A stretch of 64,000 nucleotides of DNA. Origin: Bacteroidales bacterium UBA1180. GTDB taxonomy: Bacteria > Bacteroidota > Bacteroidia > Bacteroidales > Paludibacteraceae. The translations under genes and the position numbers were made by a program. A model generated the notes under the pieces. That model worked only from the letters and a program-made list of their open reading frames with translations. It did no database searches and was not told the origin of the DNA. The stretch covers positions 174,945-238,944 of the forward strand of contig DBYS01000001.1 in assembly GCA_002310195.1 (NCBI GenBank). Direction: 5' to 3'. Shown piece after piece: positions 16,706-25,081 of the stretch. Position 1 is the first letter of the stretch. Every line of letters starts with the position of its first letter.

Positions 16706-17716
16706 CTACGGTTTGTAATAGCTGTCACGTAATATCTGCTCCGCATCGTTGTTGGCAATCAGCTCCTGCAGCGTCACATTGGGATGATGCTCCATGTAAC
16801 TCTCAGCGATCCTCCAGCCGATCCATGTGCCGATACGCGGCGGCGCCTCCTGCGAGATCTCGCTGGTGAACGGTCCGTCGTTGAGGTACGAGGTGAGGAG
16901 CATCTGTTCGGTCTTGAACAGGTCACGCTTGTCCATCATCCTGTTCCACACCTGGCGTTCGTACTTCTCGCACCACTGCCATTGCTCGCGCGTGTAACCC
17001 ATCACCTCATAATCCGGTTCGTCGAGCAGGGTGGAGCAGACGTACATCAGTTTGCCACGATACAACATATTGTCGATCAGCCGGCACTTGGCACTCGCAA
17101 ACGGGAAGTTCATGAACATGTACCCGCTCACCACATCGCCGGCTACGCACTCCTTGCGCATGGTCTGCTTCTGGTAGTTGTACACCACCTGGTTGTAGTA
17201 CGGATAATCGCTGCCGAGGTACATATCCAGGCCTACAGCCATATTGCCGCTCTCGAGAAACAACACGCGTGCGTTGAACCCGCTTACGAATGTGTAGATC
17301 CGCGGCACGTAGATATCCGGATAGAGGTACTTGAGCCGCGTGAAAGCCTGCGATAGTTCGCGACAGATGCTCCGCATATCGGCAAAAGTCTCCAGCACCA
17401 GGGCGTTCGTACTGCTGAAGCCGTACATCGTATCGCGAACGAACAGCGGCAGTGCCTCAGCCAGATAAGCCGTATCCTCCGCTGCCACGCCCAGCGCCTG
17501 CTCAACAAACGCCGGCATAAACTCCGGGTACGCGTCGTACAGCGCGCGCACATCATCCTCCGCGTGCGCGTCACGGATAGAGAGCAAGGCCGAATCGAAA
17601 CGGATGATCTCCACCGAGTGCTCCGGCATCGTACGCGGGTAGTACTGCCGCTTGGGCTGACAGCCCGCAAGCAACAGCAACACGATAGCCAATACTATGT
17701 ATCTGCATCTAATCAT
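16706..17716 (-). CDS. GldB-like lipoprotein
   Basis: 336 residues. The N-terminus MIRCRYIVLAIVLLLLAGCQ ends in a lipobox (LAGC), so it is a lipoprotein. The body resembles GldB, a lipoprotein first linked to gliding motility and type IX secretion in Flavobacteriia but widespread in non-gliding Bacteroidota: VEIIRFDSALL near the start, AYPEFMPAFVEQAL, and IGTWIGWRIAESYMEHHP near the end. Its start overlaps the lolD stop by 8 bp, and its stop is 1 bp before sufS, so translation is probably coupled. Motility function should not be inferred from the name alone. Confidence 0.82.
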   Translation of the reverse strand: MIRCRYIVLAIVLLLLAGCQPKRQYYPRTMPEHSVEIIRFDSALLSIRDAHAEDDVRALYDAYPEFMPAFVEQALGVAAEDTAYLAEALPLFVRDTMYGFSSTNALVLETFADMRSICRELSQAFTRLKYLYPDIYVPRIYTFVSGFNARVLFLESGNMAVGLDMYLGSDYPYYNQVVYNYQKQTMRKECVAGDVVSGYMFMNFPFASAKCRLIDNMLYRGKLMYVCSTLLDEPDYEVMGYTREQWQWCEKYERQVWNRMMDKRDLFKTEQMLLTSYLNDGPFTSEISQEAPPRIGTWIGWRIAESYMEHHPNVTLQELIANNDAEQILRDSYYKP

Positions 17717-18362
17717 TAACCACTCCGTCTTTGAGCTCGATCACTCTATCGGATATAGCAGCCAGCTCCTTGTCGTGCGTTACGATCACAATCGTTTGTC
17801 CGAATCGGCTGCGCATCTGCTGCAGCAGAGCATGCAGTTCACGTTTGTTGGCCTCATCCAGACTGCCCGACGGCTCGTCGGCCAGTATCACATCGGGGTT
17901 CATCATCATCGCCCGTGCGGCAGCTACACGCTGTTTCTCGCCGCCACTGAGCTCGTTGGGCTTGTGCGACATGCGATCAGCCAGCCCGAGATCCGTCAGG
18001 AGCTTCTCGGCCCGCCGGCGCGCCTCATGCTCGTCGTCCCTATGGATGAGCGCAGGCATCATCACGTTCTCCAGCGCCGTGAACTCCGGCAGCAACTGGT
18101 GGAACTGGAAGATGAACCCTATATGCCGGTTGCGGTACTCTGCCAGTGCGCTATCCTTCAGGTGCAGCACATCCGTTCCGTCGATCAGCACACTGCCGCT
18201 GTCGGGTCTGTCGAGCGTGCCGATGATCTGCAGCAGGGTGGTTTTGCCCGCACCGGATTTGCCGACAATAGCTACGATCTCGCCCTGCCGGATCTGCAGC
18301 GATACGCCTTTCAACACCTCCAACCGGCCGAACGACTTGTATATGTCCTTGACTTCGATCAT
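17709..18362 (-). CDS. lolD: Lipoprotein-release ABC transporter ATPase (LolD-like)
   Basis: 217 residues. Walker A GKSGAGKTTLL, Q-loop FIFQFHQLLPEFTALENV, signature LSGGEKQRVAAARA, Walker B VILADEPSGSLD and switch His in VIVTHD are all present. The PEFTALENVMMP region matches LolD/MacB-type ATPases, which extract lipoproteins from the inner membrane with LolC/E partners. The permeases are not in the window. First gene of the operon lolD-gldB-like-sufS-nuclease/barrel, with a promoter at 18379-18410. Confidence 0.88.
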   Translation of the reverse strand: MIEVKDIYKSFGRLEVLKGVSLQIRQGEIVAIVGKSGAGKTTLLQIIGTLDRPDSGSVLIDGTDVLHLKDSALAEYRNRHIGFIFQFHQLLPEFTALENVMMPALIHRDDEHEARRRAEKLLTDLGLADRMSHKPNELSGGEKQRVAAARAMMMNPDVILADEPSGSLDEANKRELHALLQQMRSRFGQTIVIVTHDKELAAISDRVIELKDGVVND

Positions 18363-18378
18363 AGATTGAATTTGACTG

Positions 18379-18410
18379 CAAAGTTACGAAAAAAAATCCG
18401 AATGTGCAAG
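18379..18410 (-). promoter_or_regulatory. Promoter of the lolD operon
   Basis: Minus strand: CTTG (18410-18407), 20 nt, TAACTTTG (18386-18379). Confidence 0.78.
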
Positions 18411-18434
18411 AAAAATCTTGTTTTTGTTTGTTTT

Positions 18435-19706
18435 TTATCTACGGCGCATCGCAAAGGCCTCGATATATACGGTATCGGGGTGGCAGTTGGCAAAAACAAT
18501 ACTGTCGAGGTACGCCTGCATAGCATGACGGGCTGCATTGATATCCGGCCGGCAAGCGCGGATAGCGGCATACGTGTGACGGTCGGAGGCAGCGAACTGC
18601 TGAATAACCTCCCAGCCGTCAGGTATGCCCGCTTGCATCCAGCATGAACCGCCCAGTTTCTTGTACGGCCACCAGAGCAGACCGATATTATTCCGATACA
18701 ACATAGCTGCCTGCTGCTGCAGCCACTCGTGCGGGCGGTGACCGGTCTCGGTCATACACATAGCTACATGCAGCGAGTCGCGGAACTGCAAGAAATCCCG
18801 TATGCCGCTCTCGTCCGCCGGATGGCCGTAACGATGGCAGGCGTATAGCAGGTTGTCGTCTTGCATTTGTCCGGTAAACACACCGCGGAACGTGCCGTTC
18901 CATTGTGCCCCACCCGGCAGAATGATATGCCGCTTATCCACAGAACGTATGCTGTCGATGCAACGTATGTACAGCGGTTCGAGCAGACTATTGAGCGAAT
19001 CCAGATCGTTGCGGAAATAGTGCGCTATAGGCTCGTTCATCATCTCATAGCCCAGCACGGCATTCTCGCTTTCGTAACGCGCTGCTATCTCCCGCCACAG
19101 CGAGCAGAACAGCGCCTGGCTGTTCTCGCTGAGGAAGAGGAACGGATAACCGTAACTGTCGTCGATATTGTCACCTGTCTGTCCACCCGGGCAGTCGTGC
19201 ATGTCAAGCACCACATACAACCCGTAGCGCTTGCACCAGGCGATGGCGGAGTCCAACCGCGCAAACCCCTCACGAGCGGTGCGACCGAGAAAATCGTCGT
19301 CAGTCAGTAGCGCATAGTGGAACGGCAGGCGCACCGTATTGGCACGCGTAGAGGCAATGAACCGTATATCGGCTTCGGTGATGTAGCGGTCCTTGAACGA
19401 TTCCCAGAACTGTGCGGCTTCAGTAGGACCGACAAGCTGCGAGAACAACTCGTTCAACATACGCGGAGAGTTGCACTCGCCGCCCTTGAGCAGGAACATA
19501 TACCCTTCGGGGTTGAGCCAGCAACCGAGGTTGACACCCTGGATATAGAACGTATCGCCAGCCTCGGTAAGCACGTGCTCACCGCTGACATGCAACAGCG
19601 GCATTGTTTCACCGGGAGCAGAGCACACAGTCTGACGGCTGCATGAAGAACAAACAATAGCCGATACGGCCAATGGGAGAAGAAGAGAGAGAATGTTCGT
19701 TTTCAT
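18435..19706 (-). CDS. Glycoside hydrolase family 5-like secreted lipoprotein
   Basis: 423 residues. The N-terminus MKTNILSLLLPLAVSAIVCS followed by SCSRQ looks like a lipoprotein or ordinary signal peptide. The body is a GH5-type (cellulase-fold) barrel: YIQGVNLGCWLNPEGYMF, ANTVRLPFHYALL, YVVLDMHDCPGG, the acid/base Glu in GYEMMNEPIA, a histidine-rich ACHRYGHP, and the probable nucleophile Glu in CMTETGHRP. The substrate is not predictable; GH5 covers beta-glucans, mannans and others. It starts 31 bp after tsaE and ends the minus-strand housekeeping run. The ATG at 19706 is preferred over one 30 bp upstream because it begins the signal peptide. Confidence 0.86.
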   Translation of the reverse strand: MKTNILSLLLPLAVSAIVCSSCSRQTVCSAPGETMPLLHVSGEHVLTEAGDTFYIQGVNLGCWLNPEGYMFLLKGGECNSPRMLNELFSQLVGPTEAAQFWESFKDRYITEADIRFIASTRANTVRLPFHYALLTDDDFLGRTAREGFARLDSAIAWCKRYGLYVVLDMHDCPGGQTGDNIDDSYGYPFLFLSENSQALFCSLWREIAARYESENAVLGYEMMNEPIAHYFRNDLDSLNSLLEPLYIRCIDSIRSVDKRHIILPGGAQWNGTFRGVFTGQMQDDNLLYACHRYGHPADESGIRDFLQFRDSLHVAMCMTETGHRPHEWLQQQAAMLYRNNIGLLWWPYKKLGGSCWMQAGIPDGWEVIQQFAASDRHTYAAIRACRPDINAARHAMQAYLDSIVFANCHPDTVYIEAFAMRRR

Positions 19707-19737
19707 AGTATTGATTGTTTGGTGATGTTGATACAAC

Positions 19738-20190
19738 TTATCCGACCGTCAGCATGCGGTCGCCGTCCGGCTGAACAGTGATACGTACATACACCGTGTC
19801 GTCGGGTAGGAGAGGCTCGATCAATGCAGGCCACTCGATGAAGCAATAGTTGCCGGAGTACAGATACTCTTCCGCTCCGAAATCCATCGCCTCGCGGATA
19901 TCCTTCAGCCTGTAACAATCGAAATGATACACCTCACCCCGATACGGCTGCTTAACATCATACACATTGACGATAGCGAACGTTGGACTGTTGACCACAT
20001 CGTCCGTGCCCATCTCCTGACAGAGCTGCTTGATGAATGTAGTCTTGCCGGCACCCATCTGACCCTCGAACGCAAACACACGATGCGGTTCGCTCTGACG
20101 GAGGATGTCCAGCGCACTGACCGGCTCGCCTTGCTCATTAAGCAGCAAAAGACCGGAATTTTCGGATTTTTTGACTGTATAAGTACTCAT
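19738..20190 (-). CDS. tsaE: tRNA threonylcarbamoyladenosine biosynthesis ATPase TsaE
   Basis: 150 residues, the usual size. Walker A GQMGAGKTTFIKQL, then SPTFAIVNVYD, YHFDCYRLKD and FIEWPALIEPLLPDD are the TsaE signatures. TsaE is the ATPase that drives the TsaBD complex in making t6A37 in tRNA. Starts 22 bp after uvrC and precedes the GH5 gene. A Sua5/YrdC domain, the first enzyme of the same pathway, is at 1138-2388. Confidence 0.94.
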   Translation of the reverse strand: MSTYTVKKSENSGLLLLNEQGEPVSALDILRQSEPHRVFAFEGQMGAGKTTFIKQLCQEMGTDDVVNSPTFAIVNVYDVKQPYRGEVYHFDCYRLKDIREAMDFGAEEYLYSGNYCFIEWPALIEPLLPDDTVYVRITVQPDGDRMLTVG

Positions 20191-20212
20191 AATTCTGCTC
20201 TCCACGCAAATC

Positions 20213-22033
20213 TCAGCGCGTTATTTTTGACTGAACATGCTCGTAAAGCATTGATCCTTTGGCATTTCCGAGCAACTCAACCCATTCAGCCAATTCGGCC
20301 GAACCAGCACGGCGTACCGAACCGAAATGTTGTAGGATTTTTTGCTTTGTAACAGGTCCAACTCCTTGAATATCATCAAGTTCGCTACGCGTAAGCGTCT
20401 TGCTGCGCTTCTTGATGTGGTAACTGATGGCAAACCGATGGACCTCATCCTGTATCGACGTCAGCAGTCGGAAGGTCTCACTCGTGACAGGCATGCCGAA
20501 CTCCATCGGAGGGAACCCGTAGAGCAATGTTTGGGTGCGGTGCTTATCATCTTTCTTCAGTCCGGCGATAGGTATCGACAAGCCCAACTGATCCTCTACA
20601 GCCTCGCGTATTGCATGCATTTGTCCGATGCCACCGTCAGCTATGATGAGGTTAGGCAGCTCTTCGCCGTTATCAATAATCCGTTGGTACCGTCGCCTTA
20701 CCACCTCTCGCATCGTAGCGAAATCGTCCTGTCCTGTGACTTCACGGATCTCAAACCGCTTGTAATCGCCCTTGCTCGGCTTGGCTTTCTTAAATACCAC
20801 GCAGGCCGACACGGCACTTGATCCCTGGATACTTGAATTGTCGAATGCATCAATAGTCATCGGAAGCACCGGCAAACCGATAAGATTCTGCAGTTCGGTC
20901 AATATGCGAATTGCCCGTTGGTCCGGATTAAGTTTGTCCGCTTGCTTCAGCCGGTCGGCTTTGTACTGGCGTACGTTCTGCTCAGCGAGATCCAGGAGCT
21001 TGCGGCGATCGCCGCCCGTAGCAATATTCACACGTATGTCTTCGCCTACATAATCGGGGATGAACGGAACCAGTATATCCCGCGTATCGCTCTCCAGCAG
21101 TTCGCGCAGTGCTGTTATACCATACGCAAGCAGCTCCTCGCGGCTCTCGTCGAGCTTGCGCCGGCACTCCATCGTACGGCCTTGCACAATACTGCCGTTA
21201 TGCACGTGCAGCATACTGATATATACCTGCTCGTCCTGCTCGTCGTAGCCGAACACGTCAAGCTCGCTGATGGAGGTGTTGGCTACCACGGTCTTTGAAC
21301 GGAACTTCTCGACCAGCAGATACTGCTCCTTGACCCGCGCAGCCTCCTCGTAACGCATCTCGGCGGAGAGCTGCTGCATCCGTGCCATGAGCTGGCGGCT
21401 GATCTCATGTGCATCGCCGCGTATGATCTTCTTGGCCGACTGAATATACTCGGCGTACTGCTCACTCGGGATGCGCTGCTCGCATATACCGCAACACTTG
21501 CGGATGTGGTACTTCAGACACACCTTGTATTTGCCGCGCTCCACACCCTCGGGCGTCATAGGTGTATTGCACGTACGCAGAGGGTAGAGCTTGTGAATAA
21601 GGTCGAGCACCGTATCTGCCGCGTTGCTGAAACTGTACGGCCCGAAGTACTCCGCTCCGCGGCGTTCCTTTTGACGGGTCTTGAAGATGCGCGGATAAGC
21701 CTCACGTGTGATGCAGATATACGGATAGCTCTTACCGTCCTTGAGCAGGATATTATAGTGCGGCTGATACTGCTTGATCAGGTTGTTCTCCAGCAGAAAC
21801 GCATCCTGTTCGCTGCCGACCACCACATACTTGATGTCCGCAATATGCGCCACAAGCTGGCGGGTCTTGAGCGAGGGCTGGTCCTGACGGAAGTAACTGC
21901 TCACGCGCCGCTTGAGGTTCTTGGCCTTACCCACATAGATCACTGTTCCCTCACGATTGAGGTACTGATATACGCCCGGTTGCTCGGGTATACGCTGCAA
22001 CAGGGAGGCGATATGTTGGTCTTTGGCGGCCAT
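20213..22033 (-). CDS. uvrC: Excinuclease ABC subunit C
   Basis: 606 residues. UvrC makes both incisions in nucleotide excision repair. N-terminal GIY-YIG domain (PGVYQYLNREGTVIYVGKAK), UVR motif with LSAEMRYEEAARVKEQY, C-terminal RNase H-like nuclease beginning MTIDAFDNSSIQGSSAV, and terminal helix-hairpin-helix (DDIQGVGPVTKQKILQHFGS). Also CGICEQRIP, near a cysteine cluster (CLKYHIRKCCGIC). Length is normal. It lies 10 bp after apt, and the mnmG-apt-uvrC order is common in Bacteroidales. Confidence 0.97.
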   Translation of the reverse strand: MAAKDQHIASLLQRIPEQPGVYQYLNREGTVIYVGKAKNLKRRVSSYFRQDQPSLKTRQLVAHIADIKYVVVGSEQDAFLLENNLIKQYQPHYNILLKDGKSYPYICITREAYPRIFKTRQKERRGAEYFGPYSFSNAADTVLDLIHKLYPLRTCNTPMTPEGVERGKYKVCLKYHIRKCCGICEQRIPSEQYAEYIQSAKKIIRGDAHEISRQLMARMQQLSAEMRYEEAARVKEQYLLVEKFRSKTVVANTSISELDVFGYDEQDEQVYISMLHVHNGSIVQGRTMECRRKLDESREELLAYGITALRELLESDTRDILVPFIPDYVGEDIRVNIATGGDRRKLLDLAEQNVRQYKADRLKQADKLNPDQRAIRILTELQNLIGLPVLPMTIDAFDNSSIQGSSAVSACVVFKKAKPSKGDYKRFEIREVTGQDDFATMREVVRRRYQRIIDNGEELPNLIIADGGIGQMHAIREAVEDQLGLSIPIAGLKKDDKHRTQTLLYGFPPMEFGMPVTSETFRLLTSIQDEVHRFAISYHIKKRSKTLTRSELDDIQGVGPVTKQKILQHFGSVRRAGSAELAEWVELLGNAKGSMLYEHVQSKITR

Positions 22034-22043
22034 CGGCGGTCAA

Positions 22044-22583
22044 CTATTCGTCCACCTCGATACTCATCAGGCAATCGACATCCACGCCGTGCTTGGCCAG
22101 GAACTCGCGGCCGTTAAGCCCGTCCAGTTCGATGAGGCAGTTGACGTAGATCCTGTTAACACCCAGTTTGCGCACCAGCTCCACAGCAGCCAGCATCGAG
22201 CCGCCTGTGGCGAGTATATCGTCATGGATAAGCACTACATCATCCGGCGAGAGAGCATCCTTGTGGATCTGGATGATATCTACACCGTACTCCTTCTCAT
22301 AACTGACCTCGATAGTCTCTGCCGGCAGCTTGTTGTGCTTGCGGATGGGCACGAATCCCGCACCCAGTTCGATTGCCGCGGCAGCAGCCAGAATGAATCC
22401 TCGCGACTCGATACCCACCACCTTGGTGATACCCTTGCCGCGGTACATTGCAGCCAATTCGTCGCGCATAAAGCGCAGCTCATCGGGATTGGCTACGATA
22501 GTCGTGATGTCCTTGAATTGGATTCCCGGCTTCGGGAAATCAGGCACGTTACGCACGTCCTTTTTCAGTTGTTCTATAGTCAT
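22044..22583 (-). CDS. apt: Adenine phosphoribosyltransferase
   Basis: 179 residues, normal length. Converts adenine and PRPP to AMP. FPKPGIQFKDITTI near the N-terminus, VVGIESRGFILAAAAAIELG, and the PRPP loop VVLIHDDILATGGSMLAAVE are diagnostic. The 143-bp gap upstream contains an exact parS site at 22596-22611, only 13 bp from the start codon, and the second copy of the 67-bp hairpin repeat. ParB binding there could affect apt transcription, which is inference. Confidence 0.96.
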   Translation of the reverse strand: MTIEQLKKDVRNVPDFPKPGIQFKDITTIVANPDELRFMRDELAAMYRGKGITKVVGIESRGFILAAAAAIELGAGFVPIRKHNKLPAETIEVSYEKEYGVDIIQIHKDALSPDDVVLIHDDILATGGSMLAAVELVRKLGVNRIYVNCLIELDGLNGREFLAKHGVDVDCLMSIEVDE

Positions 22584-22595
22584 AATATATTGTTT

Positions 22596-22611
22596 TGTTC
22601 CACGTGAAACA
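22596..22611. other. parS centromere-like site (ParB binding site)
   Basis: TGTTCCACGTGAAACA matches the widely conserved 16-bp chromosomal parS consensus TGTTnCACGTGAAACA at every fixed position. It lies between mnmG and apt. parS sites cluster near oriC, and mnmG is often origin-proximal, so the location fits. No parA or parB is in the window. Confidence 0.88.
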
Positions 22612-22678
22612 TCGCGTTCGGCAAATCGTGCTTCCGGATGTCGCGCTGCGACATAAAGCGCACGATTGCCTCCGCTCT
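22612..22678. repeat. Dispersed 67-bp hairpin repeat, copy 2
   Basis: Matches copy 1 (10354-10420) at 65 of 67 positions. Outer arms are at 22620-22631 / 22660-22670 and the perfect inner stem ATGTCGC-GCT-GCGACAT at 22638-22654. A further hairpin with CCCC / GGGG and CACAAC / GTTGTG (22679-22706) follows, as a different hairpin follows copy 1. The repeat begins directly after parS. Confidence 0.85.
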
Positions 22679-22726
22679 CCCCACCACAACGTGCGTTGTG
22701 TCGGGGACCCCGTTCGTTATCTTCTA

Positions 22727-24625
22727 TCAGCGCCCCATAAGTACCAGCAGCACACTGATGTCATTCGGGCTGACGCCGGGTATGCGCGAGGCATCACCAA
22801 TGGTCTTAGGTTGCAGGGCAGTGAGTTTCTGCCGTGCCTCGGTTGAGAGCGATTGCAGCTCGTTGTAGCGGAAGTCGGCAGGAATGCGGATAGCGTCAAG
22901 CCGGTGCAGCTTATCCGCCGCCATGCGCTCGCGTGCTATATATCCGCTATACTTGGTGTCGATCTCAACGCTGTCGATAATCTCATCGTGACGGTCGGGC
23001 AGCGAAGCAACAATCTGCTGCAGCGCGCTATCCACCGCGATGATATCCCGCAGCGATATGTTCGGGCGCATAAGCATCTCCTGCAACGATCCGTGGGCAG
23101 ACGAGGCGGCATAACCCTGCTGCTCCAGCAATGCGCGGTACGCCGGAGTGGCACATGATGTGGATTGCAGGTGGTCGGTCAGCCGTTGCTTAGCCTCCTG
23201 CTTGGACTGATAGAGTCTGTAGCGCTCGCTGTCGGCCAGACCTACCTCATACGACAAGGGGGTCAGGCGCTCATCGGCATTGTCCTGGCGAAGCAATATG
23301 CGGTACTCGGCACGCGAGGTAAACATCCTGTACGGTTCGTCAACACCTTTGTGCGTCAAGTCGTCAATGAGTACACCTATATAACTCTCGTCACGCGACA
23401 GTACCAACGGCTTGCCGCCATGAATAGCCTGGTGCGCATTGATGCCTGCCACTATGCCCTGACCGGCTGCCTCCTCGTAACCTGTAGTACCGTTGATCTG
23501 TCCGGCAAAGAAAAGGTTGCGCACGAGTTTGGTTTCCAGGGTCTGGTGAAGCTGCGTGGGGTCGAAATAATCGTACTCGATAGCATACCCGGGACGGAAC
23601 ATCACACAATGTTCCAGTCCACGTACGCTGTGCAGTGCCTCGAGCTGTATCTGCCAGGGCATAGACGAACTGAATCCGTTGACATAGTACTCACCGGAAT
23701 CCACACCTTCGGGTTCGAGGAAGAGCTGGTGTTGGTCTTTGTCGGCAAAAGTGATGATCTTCGTTTCTATACTCGGGCAGTAACGCGGACCGATACTTTG
23801 TATCTGCCCGTTGTACAGCGGCGAGTCGGGCAGACCGCGACGGAGAATCTCGTGAGTCTCGGGATTGGTGTAGGTGATATAGCAACTCATCTGCTTGAGT
23901 TCGCGGCGTACGGATGGCAGATAACTGAACTTCTCCTCCGTCACATCGCCCGGTTGCTCCTGCATGGCCGAAAAATCGATACTGCGCTTGTCAAGCCGTG
24001 CCGGTGTGCCGGTCTTCATACGATGCGCTGCAAAGCCGAGAGATACCAGTTGCTCGGTCAGCCCTACACTGGCTTTTTCGGCTATGCGTCCGCCGGCGAT
24101 CTGCGTGCGCCCAAAGTGCAGCAGTCCGGAGAGGAACGTGCCGTTGGTAAGGATCACCGCCCGTGCACGGAACTGCACGCCCAGACGTGTCTCGACGCCT
24201 GTTACTATAGGACGAGTGGCATTATCCGCCTGATTATCAATCAGTAAGCGCACTACCTCATCTTGCCAGATCGAGAGATTGTCGGTAGTTGTCAACCTAT
24301 CTATCCACTGCCGGATGAACTGCTTGCGGTCGCTCTGACTGCGCGGACTCCACATAGCCGGTCCCTTGCTCTTGTTGAGCATGCGGAACTGTATGGCCGA
24401 ATGATCGGTGACTATACCCATCTGTCCACCTAACGCATCTATCTCCCTGACAATCTGACCTTTAGCTATGCCACCTACTGCGGGATTGCAACTCATCTGA
24501 CCGATGGTATTCATATCCATCGTGACGAGCAGCGTCCGGCTACCCAGACGTGCCGCAGCTGACGCGGCTTCGCAGCCTGCGTGGCCTGCACCTACAACGA
24601 TAATATCATATTCGAAATCAGCCAT
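22727..24625 (-). CDS. mnmG: tRNA uridine-5-carboxymethylaminomethyl modification enzyme MnmG (GidA)
   Basis: 632 residues, normal length. With MnmE it installs cmnm5 on wobble uridine, using FAD. IIVVGAGHAGCEAASAAARL is the FAD-binding motif; MSCNPAVGGIAKGQIVREID and the Cys in the CNPAVGG loop, TGTPARLDKRSIDF, and GQINGTTGYEEAAGQGIVAG are family hallmarks. C-terminal helices contain FTSRAEYRILLRQDNAD. It starts 30 bp after yraN and belongs to the topA-yraN-mnmG run. mnmE is not in the window. Confidence 0.97.
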   Translation of the reverse strand: MADFEYDIIVVGAGHAGCEAASAAARLGSRTLLVTMDMNTIGQMSCNPAVGGIAKGQIVREIDALGGQMGIVTDHSAIQFRMLNKSKGPAMWSPRSQSDRKQFIRQWIDRLTTTDNLSIWQDEVVRLLIDNQADNATRPIVTGVETRLGVQFRARAVILTNGTFLSGLLHFGRTQIAGGRIAEKASVGLTEQLVSLGFAAHRMKTGTPARLDKRSIDFSAMQEQPGDVTEEKFSYLPSVRRELKQMSCYITYTNPETHEILRRGLPDSPLYNGQIQSIGPRYCPSIETKIITFADKDQHQLFLEPEGVDSGEYYVNGFSSSMPWQIQLEALHSVRGLEHCVMFRPGYAIEYDYFDPTQLHQTLETKLVRNLFFAGQINGTTGYEEAAGQGIVAGINAHQAIHGGKPLVLSRDESYIGVLIDDLTHKGVDEPYRMFTSRAEYRILLRQDNADERLTPLSYEVGLADSERYRLYQSKQEAKQRLTDHLQSTSCATPAYRALLEQQGYAASSAHGSLQEMLMRPNISLRDIIAVDSALQQIVASLPDRHDEIIDSVEIDTKYSGYIARERMAADKLHRLDAIRIPADFRYNELQSLSTEARQKLTALQPKTIGDASRIPGVSPNDISVLLVLMGR

Positions 24626-24655
24626 TGATCAGTTGAATCATTCCGTCTCAGTCCC

Positions 24656-25081
24656 TTACCTGCGGTGCCAACGCCATTCACCGCTGTATGATGACGGCTT
24701 GACCGTCCGGAGCTTGGGACTGAACGCATTTTCATAGTAATGGATATCCGCTACGCTACCGGTCTGTTTGTTCCACAATATACCTGCTATATCAAAGCGC
24801 AGAGTCTTATCAATACGGTTGTGCTTGATATACGCATTGCCTGCTACGGCCATGAACCGGCGTTTGTGCGCGTCAACATACTGCTCGGGATTGACATCGC
24901 CGAACGTGGTTGTGCGGGTCTTGACCTCCACAAAGACTATATCGGTCTCGTTTTCGGCTATAACGTCGATCTCGATGTTTCCGAGCCGGTAGTTCCGCGC
25001 CACGATCTTGTAGCCACGCCGGATGAGATACTCGCATGTAGCATCTTCACCCAAGTGACCTATCTCGTTGTGCAGAGCCAT
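24656..25081 (-). CDS. yraN: UPF0102 (YraN) family predicted nuclease-fold protein
   Basis: 141 residues. YraN proteins have a PD-(D/E)xK nuclease-like fold, here seen as GNIEIDVIAENETDIVFVEV followed by KTR, with ARNYRLG upstream and VDAHKRRFMAVAGNAYIK downstream. The cellular role is poorly known; a link to replication or repair is assumed from the fold. The start codon overlaps the topA stop by one base (TAATG), indicating coupled translation. Confidence 0.92.
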   Translation of the reverse strand: MALHNEIGHLGEDATCEYLIRRGYKIVARNYRLGNIEIDVIAENETDIVFVEVKTRTTTFGDVNPEQYVDAHKRRFMAVAGNAYIKHNRIDKTLRFDIAGILWNKQTGSVADIHYYENAFSPKLRTVKPSSYSGEWRWHRR

